From Mesorhizobium ciceri WSM4083 (GTDB lineage Bacteria; Pseudomonadota; Alphaproteobacteria; Rhizobiales; Rhizobiaceae), in the NCBI RefSeq assembly GCF_000519305.1, contig NZ_KI912610.1, positions 1,211,949-1,275,948 on the forward strand: 64,000 bases of DNA, written 5' to 3'. Below are positions 17,940 to 26,767 of the stretch, one piece after another. The notes below the pieces were generated by a model. The model saw only the letters and a program-made list of their open reading frames with translations. It had not been told where the DNA came from and did no database searches. The translations under genes and the position numbers were made by a program. Each line of letters starts with the position of its first letter. Positions within the stretch are counted from its first letter, which is position 1.

Positions 17940-18272
17940 ATGAAGATAAGGAATAAAGGCCGCAAGAAAGAATACGACGTCTACGCGATTGCGTTTTATA
18001 CACCTGATGATTGGGTATTTAAGGATCGAGTTGTTTTCTATGTGGCCGAAGATGGTTTTTTCGGCTTAGGCGTAGAAGGATTAAAGGATGTCGAAACAAT
18101 CGACCCAACTTTGGGCTCAGATTTTAAGTTTCATAATATGGACAATGACAAGGGGTTCATGATGCTTTGGGACCATTTTACAGATATCAACCATCTCGCC
18201 CGCTTGATTGATCTTGACCCGGAGACCGTGGCCGCCTTTGAAAAGGCGCGGGCTGCGCGTAGCATCGGCTAG
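17940..18272 (+). CDS. Orphan small protein, AT-richer than neighbours
   Basis: The 110-residue product is acidic and aromatic, beginning MKIRNKGRKKEYDVYAIAFY and containing DDWVFKDRVVFYVAEDGFFG. I do not recognise a family. The first two thirds of the gene use AT-rich codons (AAA, GAT, TTT, ATT, TTA) seldom used by its neighbours, while the last 90 bases look native. This suggests acquired DNA, perhaps an immunity-type or phage-related protein, but that is inferred from composition only. GGAAG lies about 10 bases before the ATG. Confidence 0.6.
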   Translation: MKIRNKGRKKEYDVYAIAFYTPDDWVFKDRVVFYVAEDGFFGLGVEGLKDVETIDPTLGSDFKFHNMDNDKGFMMLWDHFTDINHLARLIDLDPETVAAFEKARAARSIG

Positions 18273-18325
18273 GATCGGTACTTTCGACCTGTAGATGACG
18301 TGCAGCGTCTACGTTTGCGAGGCGT

Positions 18326-18958
18326 TCAAAGCCCCAGCTGCTCCCGCAATTCCTCGGCACTGTTGATGACGATAGCGCCGGGCGGGCCCTCCATCGGCTT
18401 TTCCGGCCAGAAGATCGTCTTCATGCCCGCCGCCAGTCCCGCCATGGCGCCCGGCCAGCTGTCGTCGATCGCCACGGCGTGCGCAGGCTCGACATCGGCC
18501 AGATAGGCGGCGCGCAGGAACGGCTCGGCATGCGGCTTGCCTTCGCGCACATCGTTGCGGCTGATCGTCTTCATGCCGGGGTAGATCAGGCCGACCATGC
18601 TCAGATTGGCGTCGACGATCATCCGGTCCGAATTCGAGACCACGGCCTGCTGGATGCCTCTTGCACGCAGCTCGTTGAAGATCTCGATCGCGCCGGGGCG
18701 CGGCTTCAGCCCCTCGACCAACGGCAGATAATGCTCGTATTTGCGCACGATCCAGTCGTCGAAAGGCAGGTCCAGGCCGAACTCGTCGCGCATCATCTCG
18801 TAGACCGGCCAGGCGGCGACGCCGAGCACGCGCTCATGCAGATCGTCGGGCGGGACAAGGCCGACATTGCGCATCGCCGCCACCAGGGCTGCTTCGTGCA
18901 GCGGTTCGCTGTCGACCAGCGTGCCGTCCATGTCCCAGAAAACCGCTTTCGGCGTCAT
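18326..18958 (-). CDS. HAD-superfamily hydrolase, phosphoglycolate phosphatase/beta-PGM type
   Basis: The 210-residue protein has HAD motif I FWDMDGTLVDSE (nucleophile Asp9, acid Asp11), motif II SNS at about residue 115, a lysine in REGKPHAEPF and motif IV in AIDDSWPGAMAG. The helical cap domain between motifs I and II places it with sugar-phosphate phosphatases. It should remove phosphate from, or isomerise, a small phosphorylated metabolite in the cytosol. ATG 18958 has AGGCTCC, a weak site. It is divergent from the SorC regulator gene of the polyol operon, and a second HAD phosphatase lies inside that operon. Confidence 0.85.
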   Translation of the reverse strand: MTPKAVFWDMDGTLVDSEPLHEAALVAAMRNVGLVPPDDLHERVLGVAAWPVYEMMRDEFGLDLPFDDWIVRKYEHYLPLVEGLKPRPGAIEIFNELRARGIQQAVVSNSDRMIVDANLSMVGLIYPGMKTISRNDVREGKPHAEPFLRAAYLADVEPAHAVAIDDSWPGAMAGLAAGMKTIFWPEKPMEGPPGAIVINSAEELREQLGL

Positions 18959-19216
18959 GCGAGGCTCCTTTTTGCCATCCCTTAAAGGGTTTGAGCCGGG
19001 AGATAAACCTTCGGAGCGCAAGAACGTGCCGCCTGCCGGGACCGCGGTTAAGTCTCTTTGGCGATACAGGCATCGTGGGAGACGAGAAACCGGGCCGTGC
19101 CTACGCCGAGGAACAGCAAGCAATTGCCCCCGAGATTGACAATTGCACAGCAGGCCGTTCCCTGCCAAAGTGGGCATGGGCCGCTCTCATGACCGGCGGT
19201 CTCGGGAGGCAGGACT

Positions 19217-20176
19217 TTGAATAGCCGGCAGGATGGTGGCAGCAACAGGCTGGACGATGCGGCGCGCGCCGGCTGGCTTTATTATGTTGCCGGCAACACA
19301 CAGGACCAGATCGCTTCGACGCTTGGCATCTCGCGGCAAACGGCGCAGCGGCTGGTGTCGCTGGCGGTGTCGGAGGGCTTGATCAAGGTTCGCGTCGACC
19401 ATCCGATCGCCAACTGCCTCGATCTGGCGGCACGGCTGAGATCGCGCTTTGCGCTCGATCTGGTCGAAGTGGTGCCGAGCGATCCCAATTCGTCCTCGAC
19501 CACGATCGGCATCGCCGAGGCGGCTGCCGCCGAGATCGAGCGGCGGCTGCGGTCACCGACCCCGATCGTCATGGCGATCGGCACCGGGCGCACGCTGAAG
19601 GCGGCGATCGAGCAGCTGCCGCCGATGGAATGCCCGCAGCACAAGGTGGTGTCGTTGACCGGCAACATCTCGCCGGACGGCTCGGCCGCCTTCTACAACG
19701 TCATCTTCACCATGGCCGACAGGGTCAAGGCGCGCTCCTTCCCGATGCCCTTGCCGGTCATCGCCTCGTCGCCGGAGGAGCGCGAGATGCTGCTCAACCA
19801 GCCGATGATCCAGCCGACGCTTGCGCTTGCCGCCGAGGCCGACGTCACCTTCATCGGCATCGGCGACCTCGGCCCCAAGGCGCCGCTCTACGAGGACGGC
19901 TTCATTTCGGAGAGCGAATTGAAGGCGCTGCAGAAGGCCGGCGGCATCGCCGAGATCGTCGGCTGGGTGTTCGATAGGGAAGGCCGCATGATCGAAGGCA
20001 TCACCAACGACCGGGTGTCGTCGGCGTCGCTGCCGTCACGCGAGAAATCGCTGGTCATCGCACTGGCGATGGGCGAACGAAAGCTGCCAGGCATCCTGGC
20101 GGCCGCGAACCGGCGGCTGATCAACGGCCTCATCACCGATGAGCGGACCGCCGCCGCCCTGCTGGCCAGCATCTGA
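19217..20176 (+). CDS. SorC/DeoR-type transcriptional regulator of the polyol operon
   Basis: The 319-residue protein has a helix-turn-helix at about residues 27-52 (GNTQDQIASTLGISRQTAQR) followed by a SorC-type sugar-binding domain with the loop MAIGTGRTLKAAI and FIGIGDLGPKAPLY. Such regulators sense phosphorylated sugars or polyols and control adjacent catabolic operons. The start is read as TTG 19217, preceded by GGGAGGCAGG; no ATG is available nearby. It is 1.4 kb upstream of smoE in the same direction, with two other regulators or small genes between, so control of the smo operon is an inference from context. Confidence 0.85.
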   Translation: MNSRQDGGSNRLDDAARAGWLYYVAGNTQDQIASTLGISRQTAQRLVSLAVSEGLIKVRVDHPIANCLDLAARLRSRFALDLVEVVPSDPNSSSTTIGIAEAAAAEIERRLRSPTPIVMAIGTGRTLKAAIEQLPPMECPQHKVVSLTGNISPDGSAAFYNVIFTMADRVKARSFPMPLPVIASSPEEREMLLNQPMIQPTLALAAEADVTFIGIGDLGPKAPLYEDGFISESELKALQKAGGIAEIVGWVFDREGRMIEGITNDRVSSASLPSREKSLVIALAMGERKLPGILAAANRRLINGLITDERTAAALLASI

Positions 20177-20213
20177 CCGGAACCACAACTGGTTTGCGAT
20201 AAAACCAACCGCA

Positions 20214-20399
20214 CTAGCCGTGCCGCCCGAAAGGGTCGTTGCCATCGAGAAAACCGAGATCGCGCTGCAGATGCGGCGACAGGTCCCTGATGTCGAGATG
20301 TGCCCTTTTCTTGGCCGCGAACCAGCCGAATCCATCCGTAAGCCACGAAAACCAGCGGTGATCCGGAGCGGGAGTGCATTTTTGCTGCGCCATGGTCAT
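20214..20399 (-). CDS. Small DUF1127-like protein
   Basis: The 61-residue product ends with IRDLSPHLQRDLGFLDGND, which resembles the conserved Leu-x-x-Arg-Asp-hydrophobic-Gly segment of DUF1127 proteins, small proteins abundant in Rhizobiales and linked in some species to RNA binding and phosphate or stress responses. The start at 20399 has GAAGG nine bases upstream. The gene sits alone, divergent from the LysR gene and convergent with the SorC gene. Because it is short and family agreement is partial, it is a moderate call. Confidence 0.5.
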   Translation of the reverse strand: MTMAQQKCTPAPDHRWFSWLTDGFGWFAAKKRAHLDIRDLSPHLQRDLGFLDGNDPFGRHG

Positions 20400-20508
20400 G
20401 ATCGTCAACCTTCGCTATCCTGACCCGAATGACGGGTTGACTGGGAATGTCGGCCTTGACGGCGGCCTTTGCCAATCGAACGTCGATAAGGACCCATAAG
20501 GAGGCTTT

Positions 20509-21414
20509 ATGCCGGACCTCAGCTCTCGGCAGGTTTCACAGCTTCCGCCGCTACAGGCGATCCGGGTGTTCGAAGCGGTGGCGCGGCATCTTTCCTTCAC
20601 CAAGGCGGCCGAGGAACTTGCCATGACGCAAGCGGCGGTCAGCTATCAGATCAAGGTGCTGGAGGAACGGGTCGGCGCGCCGCTGTTCCTGCGCCGGCCG
20701 CGCCAGATCGCACTCACCGAGGCCGGACAGCGCCTCGCGCCGGCGGTCAGCGAAGCCTTTGCCATTCTCGGCCAGGCCTATGCGGCGGCGCGTGGCGGCG
20801 CCGATGGATTGCTGTGCGTCACGACGGTGCTGACCTTTGCCTCGAACTGGCTGGCGCACCATCTGGGCTCTTTCCAGATCGCTCATCCTTCCCTTGCCGT
20901 GCGGCTCGAAACGTCGAGCCGGCTGACGGATTTCGCCCGCGAGGATGTCGACCTCGCCATTCGGTCGGGCGGCGGCAAATGGCCGGGGCTGGAAGCCTAC
21001 AAGCTGCTCGATGCCGACTTCACGCCGATGCTGAGCCCGAAGCTCGCGGCAAGCATCGGCGGCGTCAGGGAGCCGGCGGACCTGCTGCGGCTGCCGATCC
21101 TCGATCCCGGCGACATCTGGTGGACGCAATGGTTCGAGACTGCCGGCGTGCACTCGCACGATCTTGCCAAGCGGCCCGGCAGCAGCATGGGCGCGCAGGC
21201 CTATGAGGCCAATGCGGCGATCGCCGGTCATGGCGTCGCGATCCTGACCAGGGCGCTGTTCAAGGCGGAACTCGCCGACGGGCGCCTGATCCAGCCTTTC
21301 GATCTGGTTGGCGACGACGGCCATGCCTATTGGCTGGTCTACCCCGAGGCGCGCCGCAACGTGCCGAAGATCCGTGCCTTCCGCGACTGGCTGCTGGCCG
21401 AGATCGCCTGCTGA
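20509..21414 (+). CDS. LysR-family transcriptional regulator (GcvA-like)
   Basis: The 301-residue regulator has an N-terminal winged HTH (PLQAIRVFEAVARHLSFTKA, then AMTQAAVSYQIKVLEERVGA, residues about 13-62) and a LysR effector domain. The pattern PPLQAIRVFEAVARH is typical of the GcvA/AmpR-like subgroup that usually acts on a divergent or nearby operon. AAGGAGG precedes the ATG. It lies 226 bases upstream of smoE in the same direction; whether it controls smo genes or something distant is unclear. The operon already has a SorC candidate regulator. Confidence 0.88.
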   Translation: MPDLSSRQVSQLPPLQAIRVFEAVARHLSFTKAAEELAMTQAAVSYQIKVLEERVGAPLFLRRPRQIALTEAGQRLAPAVSEAFAILGQAYAAARGGADGLLCVTTVLTFASNWLAHHLGSFQIAHPSLAVRLETSSRLTDFAREDVDLAIRSGGGKWPGLEAYKLLDADFTPMLSPKLAASIGGVREPADLLRLPILDPGDIWWTQWFETAGVHSHDLAKRPGSSMGAQAYEANAAIAGHGVAILTRALFKAELADGRLIQPFDLVGDDGHAYWLVYPEARRNVPKIRAFRDWLLAEIAC

Positions 21415-21564
21415 CCGGCAAGCTTCCGGGCTGCACCTGATTCTCGCTGATCTATCCGCTGTTGCCTCACTGTATGCGGCCGGGACGATCCTCGCCTTGG
21501 CAGTTTCTGCTCGTCCCGGCCCGCGGTGTCGCCCCGGGTGCTGCGCTGCAGCATCGAATCCGAC

Positions 21565-21594
21565 TTGACATAATTCACACCAAGTGAGTAATTG
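21565..21594 (+). promoter_or_regulatory. Candidate smoE promoter with overlapping operator-like inverted repeat
   Basis: TTGACA at 21565 and TAATTG at 21589 are 18 bases apart, acceptable for a sigma-70 promoter. Within the spacer AATTCAC and GTGAGTAATT form an imperfect inverted repeat (about 21572-21593) where a repressor could bind. The smoE ATG is 47 bases further. The rest of the 226-base gap 21415-21640 shows no gene. Confidence 0.4.
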
Positions 21595-21640
21595 CCCAAA
21601 GCCAAGGCAAATGCTCATCTTGGTTCAAGGGAGGAATTTG

Positions 21641-22951
21641 ATGAAACTTCGCACGCTCACCCTGGGCTTGTTGTCGGCCAGCACGCTTGCGTTCGCCGCA
21701 CATGCCGAATCCATCACCATCGCCACCGTCAACAATGGCGATATGGTCCGCATGCAAAAGCTGACCGAGGACTTCACCAAGGCGAACCCCGACATCCAGC
21801 TCAACTGGGTTACGCTCGAGGAAAACGTGCTGCGCGAGCGCGTCACCACCGACATCGCCACCAAGGGCGGCCAGTACGACGTGATGACCATCGGCACCTA
21901 TGAGGTTCCGATCTGGGCCAAGCAGAGCTGGCTGCTGCCGCTCGACAAGCTCGGCGACGACTATGACGCCAAGGACATCATCCCGGCCATCGCCGGCGGC
22001 CTTTCGGTCGACGGCAAGCTCTATGCCGCGCCCTTCTACGGCGAAAGCTCCTTCGTCATGTACCGCAAGGACCTGATGGAGAAAGCCGGGCTGAAGATGC
22101 CCGACGCGCCGACCTGGGACTTCATCAAGCAGGCCGCCGACAAGATGACCGATCGCGCCAATGGCGTGAACGGCGTGTGCCTGCGCGGCAAGGCCGGCTG
22201 GGGCGAGAACATGGCTTTCCTGACCGCCATGTCGAATTCCTTCGGCGCGCGCTGGTTCGACGAGAACTGGAAGCCGCAGTTCGATCAGCCGGAATGGAAG
22301 AACACGTTGCAGTTCTATGTCGACCTGATGAAGGCCGACGGCCCCGAGGGCGCGTCCTCCAACGGCTTCAACGAAAACCTGGCGCTGTTCCAGCAGGGCA
22401 AATGCGGCATGTGGATCGACGCCACGGTCGCCGCGTCCTTCGTTTCGGATCCGAAGAACTCGACCGTCGCCGACAAGGTCGGTTATGCGCTGGCGCCCGA
22501 CAATGGTCTGGGCAAGCGCGGCAACTGGCTGTGGGCCTGGTCGCTGGCCATTCCCGCCGGCACGCAAAAGGCCGATGCCGCCGAGAAGTTCGTCTCCTGG
22601 GCAACCAGCAAGCACTATGCGGAGCTCGTCGCTTCGAAGGAAGGCTGGGCCAACGTTCCTCCGGGCACGCGCTCCTCGCTCTATGCCAACGCCGAGTACC
22701 AGAAGGCGGCTCCGTTCGCCAAGATGACGCTGGACTCGATCAATGCCGCCGATCCGACGCATCCGACCGTCAAGCCGGTGCCCTATGTCGGCGTTCAGTT
22801 CGTCGCCATCCCTGAGTTCCAGGGTCTTGGCACCACGGTCGGCCAGCTCTTCTCGGCGGCTCTTGCCGGCCAGTCGAGCGTCGACGATGCGCTGAAGCAG
22901 GCCCAGGACGCTGCCACCGCGGCAATGACCGAAGGCGGATACATCAAGTAA
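21641..22951 (+). CDS. smoE: Sorbitol/mannitol ABC transporter substrate-binding protein
   Basis: The 436-residue periplasmic binding protein has a Sec signal peptide (residues 1-22, AHA-E) and an extracellular solute-binding family 1 body (IATVNNGDMVRMQKLTEDF, TIGTYEVPIWAKQSWLLPLD). It captures polyols and hands them to SmoF/SmoG. ATG 21641 is preceded by AAGGGAGGAA. The gene order SBP, two permeases, ATPase, sorbitol dehydrogenase, mannitol dehydrogenase matches the smo/mtl operon of Rhodobacter and rhizobia, which underlies the name. A strong double hairpin follows before smoF. Confidence 0.92.
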   Translation: MKLRTLTLGLLSASTLAFAAHAESITIATVNNGDMVRMQKLTEDFTKANPDIQLNWVTLEENVLRERVTTDIATKGGQYDVMTIGTYEVPIWAKQSWLLPLDKLGDDYDAKDIIPAIAGGLSVDGKLYAAPFYGESSFVMYRKDLMEKAGLKMPDAPTWDFIKQAADKMTDRANGVNGVCLRGKAGWGENMAFLTAMSNSFGARWFDENWKPQFDQPEWKNTLQFYVDLMKADGPEGASSNGFNENLALFQQGKCGMWIDATVAASFVSDPKNSTVADKVGYALAPDNGLGKRGNWLWAWSLAIPAGTQKADAAEKFVSWATSKHYAELVASKEGWANVPPGTRSSLYANAEYQKAAPFAKMTLDSINAADPTHPTVKPVPYVGVQFVAIPEFQGLGTTVGQLFSAALAGQSSVDDALKQAQDAATAAMTEGGYIK

Positions 22952-22970
22952 GGCTCCTCCCGGTGCCGAC

Positions 22971-23026
22971 TGCCGGTCGCCTCCTTGACCGGCAACGGCC
23001 GCCCGAGTTCCCAGTTCGGGCGGCCG
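22971..23026 (+). promoter_or_regulatory. Two tandem RNA hairpins between smoE and smoF
   Basis: TGCCGGTC (22971) pairs with GACCGGCA (22987), and CGGCCGCCCGA (22996) pairs perfectly with TCGGGCGGCCG (23016) over a 9-base loop. There is no clear U-run directly after. In ABC operons such hairpins behind the binding-protein gene commonly protect the upstream mRNA or cause partial termination, giving more binding protein than permease. That role is inferred here. Confidence 0.75.
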
Positions 23027-23075
23027 CCTTTAACGCCTTTTGAAAATTCCGTCTGACCAGTGAAGGGTGACCGTC

Positions 23076-23948
23076 ATGGCTACTCAGCAGACCCGTTCGC
23101 TTGCCCGTTTCATGATGGCGCCATCCGTGGTGCTGCTGTTCGTCTGGATGATTGTGCCGCTGGTCATCACCATCTGGTTCTCCTTCCAGCAATACAACCC
23201 GCTCAATCCGATCCGCGACGGCTTCGTCGGCTTCTCGAACTACGCGCTGTTCTATTCCAACCCGGCCTTCCTGCAATCGATCCTCAACACGCTCACCCTG
23301 GTGGTCAGCGTGCTCCTGATCACGGTGATCGGCGGCATCATGCTGGCGCTGCTGATCGACCAGCCGATGTGGGGCCAGGGCATCGTGCGCATCCTCGTCA
23401 TCTCACCGTTCTTCGTCATGCCGCCGGTGGCCGCATTGGTCTGGAAGAACATGATCATGCACCCGCAATACGGGGTGTTCGCCGACATAGCCCGCTTCTT
23501 CGGGGCCCAGCCGATCGACTGGTTCGGGCAACATCCGATGCTGGCGATCATCATCATCGTCGCCTGGCAGTGGCTGCCTTTCGCGACGCTCATCCTCTTG
23601 ACCGCGCTGCAGTCGCTCGACGGTGAGCAGAAGGAAGCCGCCGAGATGGACGGCGCCGGTTTCATCAGCCGCTTCATCTATCTGACGCTGCCGCACATGT
23701 CGCGCGCCATCACGGTCGTCATCCTGATCCAGACGATCTTCCTCCTCTCCGTCTATGCCGAGATCCTCGTCACCACCAATGGCGGCCCGGGATACGCTTC
23801 CACCAACCTGCCTTTCCTCGTCTACCAGAAGGCGTTGCTGGAATTCAAAATCGGCCAGGCATCCGCCGGCGGTGTGATCGCCGTCATTCTCGCCAACATC
23901 GTTGCCTTCTTCGCCATGCGCGCCGTCGGCAAGAACCTGGACAAGTAA
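23076..23948 (+). CDS. smoF: Sorbitol/mannitol ABC transporter permease 1
   Basis: A 290-residue inner-membrane permease of the MalF type with six or more membrane segments and the EAA loop EQKEAAEMDGAGFISRFIYL at about residues 187-206, which docks to the ATPase. It forms the channel with SmoG. ATG 23076 is chosen; a GTG nine bases upstream is an alternative, with AAGGGTG nearby. smoG follows after 11 bases. Confidence 0.92.
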   Translation: MATQQTRSLARFMMAPSVVLLFVWMIVPLVITIWFSFQQYNPLNPIRDGFVGFSNYALFYSNPAFLQSILNTLTLVVSVLLITVIGGIMLALLIDQPMWGQGIVRILVISPFFVMPPVAALVWKNMIMHPQYGVFADIARFFGAQPIDWFGQHPMLAIIIIVAWQWLPFATLILLTALQSLDGEQKEAAEMDGAGFISRFIYLTLPHMSRAITVVILIQTIFLLSVYAEILVTTNGGPGYASTNLPFLVYQKALLEFKIGQASAGGVIAVILANIVAFFAMRAVGKNLDK

Positions 23949-23959
23949 GGGAGGCTACG

Positions 23960-24784
23960 ATGGCACGCTCAGTCACCACCCAGCACAAGACGATTGCGAC
24001 AGTTGCCGCCTGGGTCGTCGCCCTGCTGATCTTCTTCCCGATCCTCTACACGATCATCACCTCGTTCAAGTCGGAGCAGGAAGCCATCCAGGGCTTCAGC
24101 ATCATCCCGTCGGGAACGTTCGAGAGCTATGCCGAGGTTCAGGCGCAAAGCGGCTACTTCAAGTTCTTCTTCAACTCGGTACTGCTCTCTGTTGGCTCGA
24201 CCATCCTGGCCCTGCTGGTCGCCATACCGGCGGCATGGTCGATGGCCTTCTCGCCGACCAAGCGGACCAAAGACATCTTGATGTGGATGCTGTCCACCAA
24301 GATGATGCCCGCGGTCGCGGTGCTGTTCCCGATCTATCTGATCTTCCGCGACACAGGACTGCTCGACAGCCGCATCGGCCTGATGATCATGCTGATGCTG
24401 ATCAACCTGCCGATCGTGGTGTGGATGCTCTACACTTATTTCCGCGAAATACCGGGCGAAATCCTGGAAGCGGCGCGCATGGACGGCGCTTCGCTGTGGA
24501 ACGAGATCGTCTATGTGCTGACGCCGATGGCGGTGCCGGGCATCGCCTCGACGATGCTGCTCAACATCATCCTGGCCTGGAACGAGGCGTTCTGGACAAT
24601 CCGGCTGACGACGACGGAAGCCGCACCGCTGACCGCCTTCATCAGCTCGTTCTCCAGCCCGCAAGGACTGTTCTGGGCCAAGCTTTCGGCCGCCTCGACA
24701 CTGGCCATCGCGCCGATCCTGATCATGGGCTGGTTCAGCCAGAAGCAGCTGGTTCGCGGCCTGACATTTGGTGCGGTCAAATAA
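23960..24784 (+). CDS. smoG: Sorbitol/mannitol ABC transporter permease 2
   Basis: The 274-residue partner permease, MalG type, with a membrane segment at residues 14-34, further segments around 75-95, 110-130, 140-160, 190-215 and 240-260, and the EAA loop REIPGEILEAARMDGASLW at about residues 162-180. It completes the two-permease channel. A ribosome site GGGAGG lies before the ATG. smoK follows after 69 bases. Confidence 0.92.
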   Translation: MARSVTTQHKTIATVAAWVVALLIFFPILYTIITSFKSEQEAIQGFSIIPSGTFESYAEVQAQSGYFKFFFNSVLLSVGSTILALLVAIPAAWSMAFSPTKRTKDILMWMLSTKMMPAVAVLFPIYLIFRDTGLLDSRIGLMIMLMLINLPIVVWMLYTYFREIPGEILEAARMDGASLWNEIVYVLTPMAVPGIASTMLLNIILAWNEAFWTIRLTTTEAAPLTAFISSFSSPQGLFWAKLSAASTLAIAPILIMGWFSQKQLVRGLTFGAVK

Positions 24785-24853
24785 TTGGTGGTGCGGTGAA
24801 GTAACGGAATTGCCCGAAGCAATCGGCAGAAATAACCCCTCGGGGAGGAAATC

Positions 24854-25852
24854 ATGGGAAACATCACGCTCAAGAACGTCTCCAAATCTTTTGGATCGAC
24901 GTCCATCATCCCCGGTCTCGACCTGGTGATCGAGAATGGCGAGTTCGTCGTCTTTGTCGGCCCGTCGGGTTGCGGCAAGTCAACGCTGCTGCGCCTGATC
25001 GCCGGGCTCGAGGACACCAGCGGCGGCTCCATCAACATCGACGGCCGCGACGTCACCGGCGAGGCCCCGGCCAAGCGCAAGCTGGCCATGGTGTTCCAGT
25101 CCTACGCGCTCTATCCGCACATGACGGTGGCCAAGAACATCGGCTTCCCGCTGAAGATGGCCGGCGAGGACAAGGCGACCATCGACAAGAAGGTGGGAGA
25201 CGCGGCGCGCGTGCTCAACCTGACCAACTATCTCGAACGCCGGCCGGGCCAGCTTTCCGGCGGCCAGCGCCAGCGCGTCGCCATCGGCCGCGCCATCGTG
25301 CGTCAGCCGACCGCCTTCCTGTTCGATGAGCCGCTGTCCAATCTCGATGCGGCACTGCGCGGCACCATGCGGCTGGAGATCAGCGAGCTGCACCATCAGC
25401 TCAAGACGACCATGATCTACGTCACCCACGATCAGGTCGAAGCCATGACCATGGCCGACAAGATCGTCGTGCTGAACGCCGGCAACATCGAGCAGGTCGG
25501 CTCGCCGATGGAGCTCTACAAGACGCCGAAGAACCTGTTCGTCGCCGGCTTCATCGGCTCGCCGAAGATGAACCTGATCGAAGGCGCGCCGGCTGCCAAA
25601 AACGGCGCCAAGACCATCGGCATCCGTCCCGAGCACCTGGAGATCTCGACCACGGCGGGCGAATGGAAGGCGGTCGTCGGCGTCGCCGAGCATCTCGGCT
25701 CCGACACCTTCCTGCATGTCCAGGCCGATGGCGTCGGTCCGCTGACGGTGCGTGCCGACGGCGAACTCGCCGTCCATCATGGCGACACCATCTACCTGAC
25801 AGCAGACAAGGCCAAGCTGCATCGCTTCGGCGCCGACGGAAAGGCGATGTGA
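24854..25852 (+). CDS. smoK: Polyol ABC transporter ATP-binding protein
   Basis: A MalK/UgpC-type ATPase of 332 residues: Walker A GPSGCGKS at 36-43, Q-loop in VFQSYALYPHM, signature LSGGQRQRVAIGRA at about 134-147, Walker B FLFDEPLSNLD and switch His in VTHDQVEAM, then a C-terminal OB-type regulatory domain (GIRPEHLEI). It powers SmoEFG import. GGGGAGGAAATC precedes the ATG. smoS starts three bases after its stop codon. Confidence 0.94.
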   Translation: MGNITLKNVSKSFGSTSIIPGLDLVIENGEFVVFVGPSGCGKSTLLRLIAGLEDTSGGSINIDGRDVTGEAPAKRKLAMVFQSYALYPHMTVAKNIGFPLKMAGEDKATIDKKVGDAARVLNLTNYLERRPGQLSGGQRQRVAIGRAIVRQPTAFLFDEPLSNLDAALRGTMRLEISELHHQLKTTMIYVTHDQVEAMTMADKIVVLNAGNIEQVGSPMELYKTPKNLFVAGFIGSPKMNLIEGAPAAKNGAKTIGIRPEHLEISTTAGEWKAVVGVAEHLGSDTFLHVQADGVGPLTVRADGELAVHHGDTIYLTADKAKLHRFGADGKAM

Positions 25853-25854
25853 GC

Positions 25855-26625
25855 ATGAGACTGGCCGGCAAATCCGCGCTGATCACCGGTTCGGCACGCG
25901 GCATCGGCAGAGCCTTCGCCGAAGCCTATGCCGGCGAAGGCGCCACCGTCGCCATCGCCGACATCAATCTCGAGGCGGCGCAGAAGACCGCCGCCGAGAT
26001 TGGCGGCAAGGCCTATGCGGTCAAGCTCGACGTCACCGACCTCGCCTCGATCGAAGCGGCGGTGAAAGCCGTCGAGACCAAGACCGGCGGCCTCGATATC
26101 CTGATCAACAACGCCGCACTGTTCGACCTGGCGCCGATCGTCGAGATCACCAAGGCAAGCTACGACAAATTGTTTTCCGTCAATGTCGCCGGCACGCTGT
26201 TCATGCTGCAGGCAGCCGCCCGCTCGATGATCGCCGCTGGCCGGGGCGGCAGGATCATCAACATGGCTAGCCAGGCCGGACGCCGCGGCGAGGCACTGGT
26301 CGGCGTCTATTGCGCCACCAAGGCCGCCGTCATCTCGCTGACCCAGTCGGCGGGGCTCGACCTGATCAAGCACCGCATCAACGTCAACGCGATTGCCCCT
26401 GGTGTCGTCGACGGCGAGCACTGGGATCATGTCGATTCGCTGTTCGCCAAATATGAGAACCGGCCGAAGGGCGAGAAGAAGAAGCTGGTTGGCGAGGCGG
26501 TGCCGTATGGCCGCATGGGCACGGCGCAGGACCTTACCGGCATGGCGGTGTTTCTCGCCAGTAGCGACGCCGAATACATCGTCGCCCAGACCTACAATGT
26601 CGATGGCGGCCAGTGGATGAGTTGA
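25855..26625 (+). CDS. smoS: Sorbitol dehydrogenase, short-chain dehydrogenase family
   Basis: The 256-residue SDR has the NAD-binding TGSARGIG motif (11-18), NNAA at about residues 84-87, and the catalytic Tyr152 and Lys156 (YCATK). SmoS-type enzymes oxidise sorbitol to fructose and galactitol to tagatose with NAD. Start ATG 25855 is three bases behind smoK; longer frames upstream are shadow. A hairpin-rich spacer separates it from mtlK. Confidence 0.92.
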   Translation: MRLAGKSALITGSARGIGRAFAEAYAGEGATVAIADINLEAAQKTAAEIGGKAYAVKLDVTDLASIEAAVKAVETKTGGLDILINNAALFDLAPIVEITKASYDKLFSVNVAGTLFMLQAAARSMIAAGRGGRIINMASQAGRRGEALVGVYCATKAAVISLTQSAGLDLIKHRINVNAIAPGVVDGEHWDHVDSLFAKYENRPKGEKKKLVGEAVPYGRMGTAQDLTGMAVFLASSDAEYIVAQTYNVDGGQWMS

Positions 26626-26631
26626 GGGCGG

Positions 26632-26745
26632 GGACGGCCCCTGCTCCCCGTCCCTCCGCGGGGAGCAGAGGCCGACATCAGAGGCCGCGCAGCAAGTGCC
26701 CCCTTATCCTCTCCCCGACCGGGAGAGGGCGTAACGAAGGCCGTA
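26632..26745. repeat. Hairpin-rich spacer between smoS and mtlK
   Basis: CTGCTCCCC (26641) pairs with GGGGAGCAG (26660), and CCTCTCCC (26708) pairs with GGGAGAGG (26721). The sequence looks like a degraded member of the GC-rich palindromic repeats found elsewhere in the window. It may act as an mRNA stabiliser or weak terminator inside the operon. Confidence 0.6.
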
Positions 26746-26767
26746 GCCCGGCCAAAGGGTAAAACAG

